A stretch of 64,000 bases of DNA from Hygrophila difformis. Its lineage: Eukaryota > Streptophyta > Magnoliopsida > Lamiales > Acanthaceae. Position numbers and translations under genes: made by a program. The notes under the pieces were generated by a model. The model had not been told where the DNA came from and did no database searches. It was given only the letters and a program-made list of their open reading frames with translations. Position 1 is the stretch's first letter; every line of letters starts with the position of its first letter. This document shows, piece by piece, positions 43,662 to 54,438 of this stretch. The DNA is taken from NCBI GenBank assembly GCA_030278955.1, contig JAOANR010000005.1, positions 34,785,105 to 34,849,104 on the forward strand, given 5' to 3'.

Positions 43662-46600
43662 TGTAACGCCCCGAAAATTTAAAACCATTTTCGTGACGTC
43701 ATCGCCGTATTAACTGTTCTAAACTGTCGATCACTCAGCTTAGACAGCTAATACGAAGCGAGGTAATAACTCACAGTACTAAATCAAAATAAAATGTTCC
43801 CAGTAATCAACATAGCATATCCGGGCTACAAGCCCTGTAACAATTTATTAACAAGCCAGAAAGTCGAACTAAAACCAACATAATTAAATAAATGCAAGCT
43901 ACACTAGTTCGCTAAGCCCGAATCCCATCCTCATGATATGCGTCATCCGTAGGACGATCTATAAAACAAACATCAACAGCAAGGGTCAGTACATTTGTAC
44001 ATAGCAAGGAAATAACAGTAATAAGTAGATTAGACAGTACGAGAATTAAATGGCATAATTATAAATACGAATATATTAATAACATAAATTAAATACAGTA
44101 TTTAAACATCACACCGTCCCATACTGGTGCTTCAACCATAAAATGCATTGCAATCATTATGTATGATGAATGATGAGATGAATGATATGACCTATGTGTC
44201 TATCTATCCTAAATGCAGCAGATAATCATGTCTAACGCGTTTCCTAATAACCATGGTCGACAGTCATCATTGGCGAGAGGACACCACCCTCTCCCATCAC
44301 AATGAACTGCCCGTCAACGTCGCCCCCGCCGCGGACGAACAGCCTACGCAAGGCCAATAACAAGGGTGAGGGAGCCGGATAGTCGTCACTAACCAGAGCG
44401 GCGTCCAGCGGGTCATGGCAAAGGGTTCACTCCCCAATTGCCGGTCATGGCACAGGGTTCACTCCCCATATGCCAAACATGCCGTAGCATAACACAAGTA
44501 TCACCGAGGTATAACACCTCACACACAAAGGCACAATACCAATAAGAACATAATATCTCAATTTCACCTTTGATACCTTACTCAAAAAGATTCTAGTCCA
44601 ATCCTTAACTGTAATATAATTCTCACATAACATAATAATCAGCATAGGCAACGTGTATACCTCACATTCTTATTTATTAATAATCACAAGTAAAAGAAGA
44701 TACAAGCCATCATTCCTATAATCAAGTAACATGATAGTCAGAGAAACCCCTAGTCGTCTAAGTTCCCCTATCATAAATACATAACGTTTCATATACCACT
44801 TCTACATCCATTATAAACTCTACTACCTCTAACATAGCGAGTAATAGATCCCTAGGGAGCCAGTCTAGTCATAGACGTCCCTAAATCTAAAGTATAACCT
44901 AATTAGGTTCACATCCTAATCGTCTAGGTTAACATGCCATAACTTAGTTCAATTATAATTCAATACTAGTTAGACATCTCGGCCTAACTCCCTAATCTAC
45001 AAATTACTAATTACTCCTTGCCTTGATAATCATCTACGGTGTTACTGTTGTGTCTTCACTCTTCCAAATCCTTCCAAGTTGAAATCCCAACTGTTCCCTG
45101 TATCGAATTAATTTCATGAATTCGAATCATACAATCATAAATAATTATCAAGAATCATTCACAAATGAGAAATAACTCCTACAGATTCACATCAACCAAG
45201 TTGATGAGATTTCTTTTAGAATAAAAGAAAAGGGACAAGTGGGCATTCTTCCATTTCCATAATCCCAATTAATAAAAATGACCATATCCCCAAATTCTAT
45301 ACCACCGAGAACAATTACCATCTTCCAAATAATTGTTAACACCTTTCCAAAACAACATCACCCAACAACTCCAACTTCAATCCCATCATTCTTAACCCAA
45401 ATAATAAAAGAAGCAACAAACAAAGCTTGAGAAAATTTACCCTTGTCAATTCATTCAAAAGAACTATTCAATTAATCTAGTATCCCATCTTATTCAAAAA
45501 CTCTTTTACTCTATTTAATTATCCACAACCCATCAAATACAAATTGCCATATCATTTCCAATTCAAGATCATTATGCAAGCAATCAAAACAATATAAACT
45601 AATCTTCCAAGTTGTTAAGTAGCAATTAAACTTCAATTCCAATAATATCAATATTCCAGAATCACTCTAGTAGTTCATGTATTCCCAAGAAACTACACTT
45701 GCACTAGAATTCAATAACATTCATAAGATAATCTTGCCTAGCAACACCAAACCATATCTTCACCCAATGTAATACACAAACATCCTTATCTTCCAACTCT
45801 AACTCCAAAGTTTAAGATTCAAAAGCCAACTTATTCAACACCAAATCCAATAGCTTGATAAAATGCAAGTACATTACATTTAACATATGAATCGATCTCC
45901 AATTTCTCTTCAAAACACAACCTCAACAATTACAAGCCAAATTTGCTTCTAACATCAACAATCAATTACCCATAGCTCCAATTTATCACAACACCCAATT
46001 ATCCAAAATTTACCAATTTAATACAACAAGCCCCAATGATTTCAACAAAATTCAACAATATCAAAACATGCAAACCAAAATCATCCCAACACCACCACTG
46101 CCGCCGGTCCACCACCACCACCGGACATCATCGTCGCCCCCCCTTCGCTGGCGAATCGCCGGCGCGACAAAGCAGCGGCGGCAGGGCAGCCGCCGCTCGT
46201 CACCACCACAGCGCGCCTGTGTGCGCTGTGTGTGCCACCGGCTGGAGGCGTCGCCTCCAGCCCTCCACCAGGCTGCAACCACCACTGCCTTCTCCTCATC
46301 CCAACTCCGGTAACTCCTCTCCTCCGGCGAGTCCCCGGGTTCCTCCAACAAAATCCCCAAATCGTGCGAAATAAAAGAGGGGAAGAGAAGGAAGTTCTTA
46401 CCTTAGATTCTCCATCATTAGCTCGATTCGAGCTCCATCTTCAGCCTCCGGGAAGATGCCGCTGCCATCCCCCACCTCTCGATCGCGATGTCCTCTCTCA
46501 AAGAAATCCCCAATTTGTCTGCTCAAAACGAGAGGAATGCTCAAAGAAATCTCAAAACTTTGATCTAATTAAATGGGTCATAACCTGGGTTGGGCCTATC

Positions 46601-46771
46601 ATTTGATGGGTTCATTATTATTGTTGGGCTCCAATTCTTATAATCTTCTAATTGATTATTGAGATGGGCTACAATAATTGGACCATCTAATTTAATTCTC
46701 AATTAGCCCACTTAGCTTAATTAATCATGATTAATTAATTTAACCAAGAATTAATTATCCGGGGTGTTACA
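43662..46771 (-). repeat. solo LTR of Gypsy family C, 3.1 kb
   Basis: It opens TGTAACGCCCCGAAAATTT and closes GGGGTGTTACA, with TCATT on both sides (43657-43661 and 46772-46776). The uninterrupted host sequence TATATTCATTAATGTATC is seen in inverted form near 48770, which confirms the insertion site. It shares blocks with the LTR at 48990-53045 (the GGGACGGTGTGATGTTTA block and the GTTAATAC...TTTTCGGGGCGTTACA end), so it is the same family in the opposite orientation. It has a GC-rich, low-complexity stretch at 46080-46350 and no genes. Confidence 0.9.
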
Positions 46772-47652
46772 TCATTAATGTATCTTTTACTAATATAAAT
46801 TCTATATATACACTGTGAATTTCATATAAATTTAAAATTTCAATTTCTAAAAATTGAAAATTGTTGAAACTCCATATAAATTGGAAATTAAATATCTTTT
46901 AAAAATTAAAAATTGGGATTTCATATACACATTAATATACATTTAGTATGAATAAATAAATATGTGCAATGTACATTTTGATTACATCATTTATAACACC
47001 AAACAAATATAACCAAAATTGAGACTAAACCTATACAAAATTACCGACATTACAATATGATCACCATATTGCAATATAAACGCAACATAATTCTTAGTTG
47101 TCAGCATCGAACCTCGTCCTAATAACTAATTATACTATGGTGCAAAACTAAAAATGTTTATTCATGTCATAATAATCCTATGGTGTAAAAACTCAAAATC
47201 TATAAATAAATAATAAAATACAGCAACAAAATAAAATAAAAATACAAAATAATAGAATATAAAATAAAATGCAAAATAATAAATTCCAAAATAGATACAA
47301 TAAAATACAAAATTTTAAATTTTATCTTTCTAATCTTTTTAAAAGTGAATAAATCTCTAATGAATAAATAAATAACGCGAAAATCTAAAATTAGTAAATT
47401 TCAAATTGCAAAATAATATAAATAAAATAAAAAATGCAAAATTTTCAAATTTTAAATCTTTCAAATATATTTAAAAGTGAAGATTTTGTGAATTGCATAT
47501 AAATTGGAAATTCCATATATTTGAAAAACTGAAAATCTATAATGAATAAATAAATGCGAAAATCTATAAAAAAATTAGAAATTTGAAATGGAGACACCTC
47601 ATTAAATTTAGGATAGATTGTTCACTAATGCTTTAATATATATATATATAGA
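46772..47652 (-). repeat. Helitron 5' part; left arm of a large inverted repeat
   Basis: AT-rich sequence that reads from TCTATATATATA at 47652 leftward and is repeated in inverted orientation at 47918-48895 (for example GGTGTCTCCATTTCAAATTTC and TTGAGACTAAACC/GGTTTGATCTGAA). No gene. Confidence 0.7.
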
Positions 47653-47917
47653 TTATATCATTTACCATATCAAAAAATATAACCAAAATTGAGACTAAAC
47701 CTACACAGAATTATCGACATTACAATATGATCATCATATTGAAATATAAACGCAATATAATTCTAGTTGCCAGTGCTGAACCTCGTCCTAATAACTAATA
47801 ATACTATGGTGCAAAAACTGAAAATGCTTATTCATGTCATAATAATCCTATGTGTAAAAACTCAAAATATATAAATAAATAATAAATGCAGCAATAAAAT
47901 TTAAAATAAAAATATAT
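47653..47917 (-). repeat. direct partial copy of 46978-47240
   Basis: This stretch repeats AACCAAAATTGAGACTAAACC, ACCTCGTCCTAATAACTAAT and TCATAATAATCCTATG in the same orientation and order as 46978-47240. It is a third, partial copy of the repeat unit wedged between the two inverted arms. Confidence 0.75.
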
Positions 47918-48895
47918 GGTGTCTCCATTTCAAATTTCTAATTTTTATAAATTTTTACTTTTTTTAATTTATTAATAAGATTTTCACATTTATTTATTTA
48001 TTTATTATAGATTTTCAGTTTTTGAAATATATGAAATTCCTACAATATTCACTTTTAAAAAGATTTGAAAGATTCAAAATTTAAAATTTTGCATATCTTA
48101 TTTTATCTATATTATTTTGTATTTTTTAATTTACTAATTTTAGATTTTCACATATATTTATTTATTCATTATAGATTTTAGTCTATCGTGTATAAAATCT
48201 ATCATTTACTTATAAATTTCCACTCTATCATCCTATCATATCACTATATATATTCACTTTTAAAAAAGATTTGAAAGATAAAATTTGAAAAATTTTGTAT
48301 TTTTATTTTATCTATATTGGATTTTATTTATTTGTATTTTTTATTTTATCTGTTTTAGATTTTATTATTCGCATTTTTTATTTTATTTATTTTAAATTTT
48401 AATGCTGCATTTAGAATTTATTTATAGACCATAGGATTATAACGAGCTTTTGCACTGGCAACTAAGAATTATGTTGCGTTTATATTACAATATGGTGAAT
48501 ATATTGTAATGCCGGTAATTTTGTGTAGGTTTGATCTGAACTTTGGTTATATTTTTTTGTAGGGTGAATGATGTAACTAAAATGTACATTGCACGTCATA
48601 TTTATTTTTTCATGTTAAAGATATGTTAATGTGTATATGAAAATCCCAATTTTTATTTAATTTTCAATTTATATAGAGTTCCCACAATTTTCCTTTTTTT
48701 TAAAAAGAAATGGAATTTTAAATTTAAATGGAATTTGCAGTGTATATATGAAATTTATATTATTAAAAGATACATTAATGAATATATAAAAAATATTTGT
48801 ATCTATATTAATTGATGTATATATAGGCCAGGTTTTCAGAAAATATGTCACTTCTCTTAAAAGTAATATACAATTATATAGTTGCAGATAGATCC
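47918..48895 (+). repeat. inverted partial copy of the Helitron 5' part (right arm)
   Basis: Reading plus-strand, it follows the same sequence as the minus strand from about 47590 down to 46772, then across the solo-LTR site to 43661-43578, then across the Gypsy A site to about 29626. It lacks both insertions. It ends at GTTGCAG (48895), beyond which the match stops. Confidence 0.75.
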
Positions 48896-49502
48896 ATCAG
48901 TAAATAAAGTAAAGAGATAATAACTAAAATATGCATTGAGAATGAGGTCCCTCCACTTTTGGCTCACGATATTTTAATTTAGTCAAATGTGTAATGACCC
49001 GATTTAATTAAATTAGACTGTTTAAATAATTTGGTATTTGGATATTTTGCATTTCAGTCCGGATGGGGTTCCTTTTGTGTAAATTGAGAGTGATGGGGCC
49101 TTTTTGCAATTATTTAACTATTGTAGAGTTAAATGGGGTTATTTTATAATTTGGAAAGAAAAGGAAGAAAGAAACGGGAGAGGAGGCCGAGAGAAAGGGG
49201 GATTTTGGGGTGATCTTCGGCTCGTCCAAACTATCACGTTTCTTGGCCGATTGATTAATCGGTTGTTGGTAAGTGTTTCTCCTCGTCGTCTTCTTCGTAT
49301 TGATTTTTATTTCGTTCGTTTTGGTGGTGATTTGAAGTTGTTGATAAATTAGGGGTTTGGTGGATTGTGGTTGATTTGGAGGAATTGAGGCTTGGAATCA
49401 ACGAATTGGTGCTCTAATCTTGTTGAAGATCATAAGGCAAGGGATTTATATGTTTAAATTACGTGTTTGGGGGTATTGGATTCGGCAAGGGTTTATGTGT
49501 AT

Positions 49503-49766
49503 TACTCCCTCCGTCCCAGCTAACGTGTCTTGTTTGACTTTTTGACACTGTTCATTGTTCTACTTTGACTCGATTTTATTTTATGTATATATCTGGAAAA
49601 AAATAGTCGAGTTGGGTCTTGTTAGAATCGTATAATCATGTAGTTTTATAATATATATTTTACATAATTTTTTGTTGTATACATTTTGAGATATTAGCTG
49701 TTGAAAAAGTGCATTGGATTGTGTGCAAAAGTGAAACAAGACAAGTTAAGTAGGACTGAGGGAGTA
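49503..49766. mobile_element. Stowaway-like MITE, copy 7, inside the LTR of element C
   Basis: It begins TACTCCCTCCGTCCC and ends GGACTGAGGGAGTA with TA edges. Apart from orientation it closely matches the MITE at 16300-16563. It has no coding capacity. Confidence 0.88.
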
Positions 49767-50696
49767 TTATATATATATACACGAATGTGTTGTATATTGC
49801 AATGTATGTAATTTCTGCTCTCACGGGTGAAATGCATCTGGAAATTTAGATCATTTCAGTGAGTATTATATCAGTCACATTATCCCAGTTGAGGTGAGTC
49901 TGAGTCGTTTAGTGGTCTGTATCCGATTTCTTTATCTTGTTCCCATGGTGAAGGGCGATATGGAATAGAAATTTATATATATCAGTGATAGTATAGTTGA
50001 ATTCCAATTGCTTAGTCCCTCTTAGCTTTTTTAATCATGTGCAGGGACGTTGCAAGTCAAATGTAGGGGCTGTGATCATGGATTCTTTTTAGACTAGTAT
50101 TACAATTACATATGTATATATATATTATTAAGTCCTAGTCTTCTCATACTTGCTAAACTAGTTACTGGGCATCTATTTTATTTAATTTAATTAACTTTTG
50201 GAGTTATTTGCTAAGGGATTAAAGGAAATTAGCTGAAGAGGAAAATGGTATTGTATTGCAATTTAATTATTTCTGATTTATTGAAATATTATGGAATGGG
50301 TGGAATTGTCCTTGAAGAGATCCTTATTATGATTATGTCGGGCAGCCTTCATAGGTGTTGTTGAGTTCCGATGGCCCTGTGGGGTGGTTATTTGGCTGTG
50401 ATGCCTGTGATTGACTGTTAAGCCTGTGATTTGGCTGTGATGCATGTGGTCCCTGCGGGGATGGTGTATGTTACCCTGTAACGGGTTGGAGTTGATGATA
50501 TCCTCACCCGTGGCTTCATACCGCCCGGGTTTTTAGGTGCCGGCTAGGCATATTCATTGCATTTGCATATAGGTTAGATAGGTGTATGTTAGGCCATGCA
50601 TCACGTGCATAAATTGTATGATTGTGGTTGAAGCACCGGTATGGGACGGTGTGATGTTTATTTGCTTTTATTTTTATTCTGCTCTATTATTCATGC

Positions 50697-50698
<2 letters not shown>

Positions 50699-50754
<56 letters not shown>

Positions 50755-50758
50755 ATAA
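50699..50758. repeat. (ATT)n microsatellite
   Basis: About 19-20 uninterrupted ATT repeats in the LTR of element C, likely length-variable between individuals. Confidence 0.95.
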
Positions 50759-50940
50759 TTTTTATTATATACTCTTGTTGCTCTGTTATCCTTTACTCCC
50801 CAACACGTAGCCTTGCTCAGTACGTTGTACTGATTCCCTTTGCTTTTGTCTGTTTTATAGATCCTGCTGGAGGCGCTGGAGCATGATTGGGGTATGGGGA
50901 TGAGAGATCACATAGATAGGATTCTCATGTTTTTTTTATT

Positions 50941-52362
50941 ATGTTTATTATGGGGCACGCTAGGAGACTTATCGAGGATGAAGCTTGGATCGTTGGCTTT
51001 CACTCCAATGTTAGATTTTGGCTTGATAACTGGGCAGGCTGCATTATTGCGGACGTGCTAGAAATTCCTGTGGCGCTTAGGGAATTCTTTGAACAGCCCA
51101 TAAGCGAATACTTCTTCAATGGTGAATGGCATTTCACTGCTAACTTTGTTGGCAACTTTCCGGCTCTAATTCAGGCAATTTTGGGTGTTCGTATTCCGGA
51201 AAGCTCGGTCGATGAACGAGTGTGGACTAAAACGACTCATGGTAAGGTTTCATCTCGGATTGCGTACAGACATTTGCGTCCTTCCTTTCCGACGACTTCC
51301 TGGGGGTCGTGGATATGGGATAGTTTCATTCCCAGTCGTCGATCTATTGTGGTGTGGAAAGCCATCAGGGGTATTTTACTCACTTGGGAGGTCCTTCAGT
51401 CCAAAGGGATTTACGGTCCCTCGGTGTGCTATATGTGTCACGCCGCTGCCGAAAGCATTGATCATATCTTTCTCCAGTGCGAGGTTTCTTCCAAGATTTT
51501 GATCCATTTTGTTCAAGCTTTTGGATTTCATAACAGGATACATCTCACTGGTAGCTTTATGGACTTCCTTTTACAATGCATTGCTATCAAGGCCAGCAAT
51601 CAAGTTCGATCGCTCTGGCGGTTGTTCGTTGTCACCTACACCTGGCTTGTCTGGACTACGCGTAATGCGCTCTTGCATGATGAGGGTTCTTCTAATGTTT
51701 CTGTCAAGCCCCTGCGGACGTCCAAACTCATGGCGTCTATCTTGGCGCTGATGAAGGAGGCGGACACCCTCTCCTTGGGACACATGCACAATACTTTGGA
51801 TGATCTCCGTGTTATTAAATTTTTTGGCCTTCATGCATCGGTGGGAAAGGCGCCTAAGGTGTCAAGCGTTCGTTGGAGGCCGCCGCTTCCAGGATGGACC
51901 AAATGTAATGTTGATGGACATGCCTCGGGCTCTCCTGGCGTCATTTCTGGTGGGGGACTCTTTCGCAACTCTAGAGGCTTCGTCAAGGGGTGCTTCACGT
52001 GCGGCTACGGGACTGGCTACGCCTTTGAAGCGGAAATAATCACAGCTTGCCTCGGTATAGAATTGGCTCACTTGAACGGCTGGACCAACCTTTGGCTGGA
52101 GACAGACTCGACCTATGTGGTGCATGCTCTCACTCACCCTACCCCAGACATCCCCTGGCATGTTTGTGGGCGATGGAAGGCGGCCAAGGACTTCATTGAG
52201 AATCTCAATTTTCGCATATCTCACATATTCCGGGAAGGTAATGCTGCAGCGGATGCTCTCTCCTCAATTGGCGGTGATTTTACTTGGTATACTTATTCAC
52301 CTCAGTTCCTGAATAAACACATCTTTCAAGATATGCACACTGAGTACTATAGATTTCATTAG
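50941..52362 (+). pseudogene. 5'-truncated LINE ORF2: zf-RVT and RNase H, open frame
   Basis: 473 codons without a stop. Residues about 1-30 are the end of the RT-linked region (EAWIVGFHSNVRFWLDNW). About 100-190 form the zf-RVT domain (VWKAIRGILLTWEVLQSKG, CYMCHAAAESIDHIFLQC). About 315-455 form an RVT_3-type RNase H (CNVDGHASGSPG, FEAEIITACLGIE, ETDSTYVVHAL, HIFREGNAAADALSSIGG). There is no endonuclease or RT core, so it is a truncated insertion, though the frame is intact, suggesting recent arrival. A 3' UTR-like stretch with ATGGGTTTTTCCCATTGGG follows to about 52630. Insert edges are approximate. Confidence 0.85.
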
Positions 52363-53048
52363 CTTTTTACATGTGATCGTGTACGGTAGTTTTTTTCTCC
52401 TTTTCTGCTTTGGTACTCTTTTTCCCTCTCATGGGTTTTTCCCATTGGGTTTTACCATGAAAGGGTTTTAACGAGGCCGGCGGGGAGATCTTTGGGCTCT
52501 TGCCCGGCTACCTTTTCGGCCTTGGTCACTGGCCATTTTCTATTCCCACCGTGTATTTTGGTGGTTTGACTCCTGTGTCTTTACTCTTTTTTCCTCTGTT
52601 TGTTTTTATTTTTCTTTCTTTATAATATTATCACTTATTGGTTATTTATGTGGTACTCTGTTATTTGCTATTACTTGATACTTGGTTGTCTAGTTGAGGC
52701 CTGTGAGCCTAGGATTTACATTCAGTCGGCCGGTGGCCTTATGTGATTTACTGATTTGGGCTGGTAGCCCTGTTTGAGATATTGGCATGCTGTTTATGCT
52801 ATTTGTGAGGCTTGTAGCCCGAATAAGTTGTTGATATTGTTTTATGGTTATTGGTGAGACCTTCTTCCAGGTGCCTATGTGTTTATTTGATTCTAGCTTC
52901 TGCTTTAAAATGGATTAATCAGATTATTACTTTAGGTCTGCTCAGCCTTGTACTAGCTGTTTTAAATTAGATGGCCACTAGTTTAGAATAGTTAATACAG
53001 AGGTAATTCTTGCGAAAATCGGGTTTGAATTTTCGGGGCGTTACAGAG

Positions 53049-53061
53049 TGGTATCAGAGCC
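53049..53061 (+). promoter_or_regulatory. primer-binding site of Gypsy element C
   Basis: TGGTATCAGAGCC three bases inside the LTR, complementary to initiator tRNA-Met. Confidence 0.9.
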
Positions 53062-53389
53062 TGTGTGCTCTTTTATTGCATTAAAATTGGTGTAGACATA
53101 GGCGGTGAGATGTGTGTGGGATACATATAGTGTAGATTTGCTTTCCTATTCTTATTTTTGTTGATTTTTGCGCATACCAGTGTGAGACAGTTGGGGAAAC
53201 TGTGGAAAAACAATGGTACTCCAGTCAGGATCCTTGAGACTTCGCAGTCATTGAGGACTGTGAATTCATTGTTATTTATTTATTTAATTGTTTTATTCTT
53301 TATTATGCCATCAGATATATGGGATATATGGTATGTTGGTGATTTCTGCTGACATGTTTGTTCATGTTGTGTCTGTTTTGCATATCAGA

Positions 53390-54009
53390 ATGGTTCCTTA
53401 TCGCGCTAGAGGTGCTGGTGGACGGGGAAGGCCCCGCAGGAACCAGGGTCCACCCGTTGGAGATAGGGTAGGGGACTTTGCACCTGAGGAGATGGGAAAT
53501 ATGGTACCACCTGATGGAGTTGAACAGGGGAACGACGGACTACCTCATCCTCCTCCTCCACCCGCACCAGAAGTACCACCTGTGGCTCAGGTGCCTCTCG
53601 GGAATCCACCAGTAGGTGGTGCAGCTGCCTTCAATCCAATTGAGTTCGCTCAGCAATTGGCACAGTTATTTCAGATGTTACCACAGACTGTAGTGCAGCC
53701 TGCCCCTGCCCCTGTTCCAGCCCATGTGGACTATGTGGATCTGTCCGCAAAGCACCGTCCACCAAAGCTTGCAGGGGGTGCCAGTCCTTCTGATTTGGAG
53801 AACAGGAAGTATCAGTTGGGTCGGGTTCTTATTAGTATCAACTGTCCTGAGGACCAGAAGGTCTATGTAGCTTCCCACTACCTGGAAGGGGAAGCACTGC
53901 ATATGTGGAGGACTCGCGAGCACGACCTACTCGCTCGACCCGGGTTCAACTGGGAACAGTTTACAGAGGCTCTTAGTTCCCATTTCTATCCACCACATGT
54001 CTTGGAGGC
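53390..54009 (+). pseudogene. gag: gag of Gypsy element C, N-terminal half
   Basis: From MVPYRARGAGG, a basic, glycine- and proline-rich leader runs into the retrotransposon gag (capsid) domain (HRPPKLAGGASPSDLENRKYQLGRVL, then YVASHYLEGEALHMW). At SSHFYPPHVLEA the reading frame passes into unrelated family B sequence and stops 13 codons later. The rest of the capsid domain and the zinc knuckle are missing from the window. The upstream methionine at 53288 lies in the leader and is less likely to be the start. Confidence 0.85.
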
Positions 54010-54438
54010 GAATATAACCAAAAGAGATGACCTGGTCGCTGGACCTAACTAGCCACAAGTAACCAAGGGGGACTCATGGGACGTTAAATGTGGTAAATAA
54101 AGATATACCTGTGCTAGGCAACGATACTTGAACCTTCGTGGATGTGTAGGCAGTTATGGGGACATAACTGTAATCTTAAGGGGGGAGGATGTAATACCCC
54201 GTAAGAATGCATAAGCATTTAATTCGAAACTCGAATATTTTGTATCCCAAATAAATTCTTTTTGAACTACGTAATGACTTGATCCCTTCACAGGGTACGT
54301 AGGCAACTTGGAAATTTCAATTCTGGGTTCAGTCAAATAATATTAAACAACAAAACACAATGATACAATCACAATCAATCAATCGATCAATAAGTCGCGC
54401 AACTTCGGGGACGAAGTTGTTTCTTAAGGAGGGTAGAT
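54010..54438 (+). other. 3' non-coding region and polypurine tract of family B, first copy
   Basis: It corresponds to the stretch between the end of pol and the 3' LTR in Gypsy element A (shared CAGTTATGGGGACATAACTG, CTTAAGGGGGGAG, TGACTTGATCCCTTCA, TTCTTAAGGAGGGTAGA). It ends in the purine tract AAGGAGGGTAGAT before the LTR. The same region recurs at 58665-59093. Confidence 0.85.

Larger units (their letters stand above)
27729..47652 (-). mobile_element. decayed Helitron, split by nested retrotransposons (inferred span)
   Basis: The proposed 3' end on the minus strand is a GC-rich hairpin (27740-27758) followed by TTAATTA and CTAG at 27729, with T next to it. The proposed 5' end is TCTATATATATA at 47652, preceded by A. 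Helitrons insert between A and T and end in TC...hairpin...CTRR, so both ends fit. A PIF1-type helicase relic lies near the 3' end in the same orientation. Removing the Gypsy element and the solo LTR joins the pieces 46772-47652, 43578-43661 and 27729-29662 into a unit of about 2.9 kb. Continuity across both insertions is supported by an inverted copy at 47918-48895. No Rep domain is seen. The span is an inference. Confidence 0.6.
48990..53045 (+). repeat. 5' LTR of Gypsy element C (with LINE insert)
   Basis: It opens TGTAATGACCCG and closes TTTTCGGGGCGTTACA directly before the primer-binding site. Its 4.06 kb includes a LINE fragment of about 1.7 kb, a MITE at 49503-49766 and an ATT microsatellite. 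The solo LTR at 43662-46771 is a relative. The second LTR is outside the window. Confidence 0.82.

Noticed and set aside
46036..46606. Overlapping proline/histidine/arginine-rich frames on both strands
   Set aside because: They lie in a low-complexity GC-rich part of the solo LTR; frames open on several strands at once reflect base composition, not a gene.
54191..54210. A second LTR-like start (GGGGGGAGGA followed by TGTAATACCCCG) upstream of the family B LTR
   Set aside because: The solo LTR with target duplication at 29894-32569 fixes the family B LTR start at the TGTAATACCCGA-type junction, equal to 54439 here. The earlier motif is also present in the non-coding 3' region of element A.
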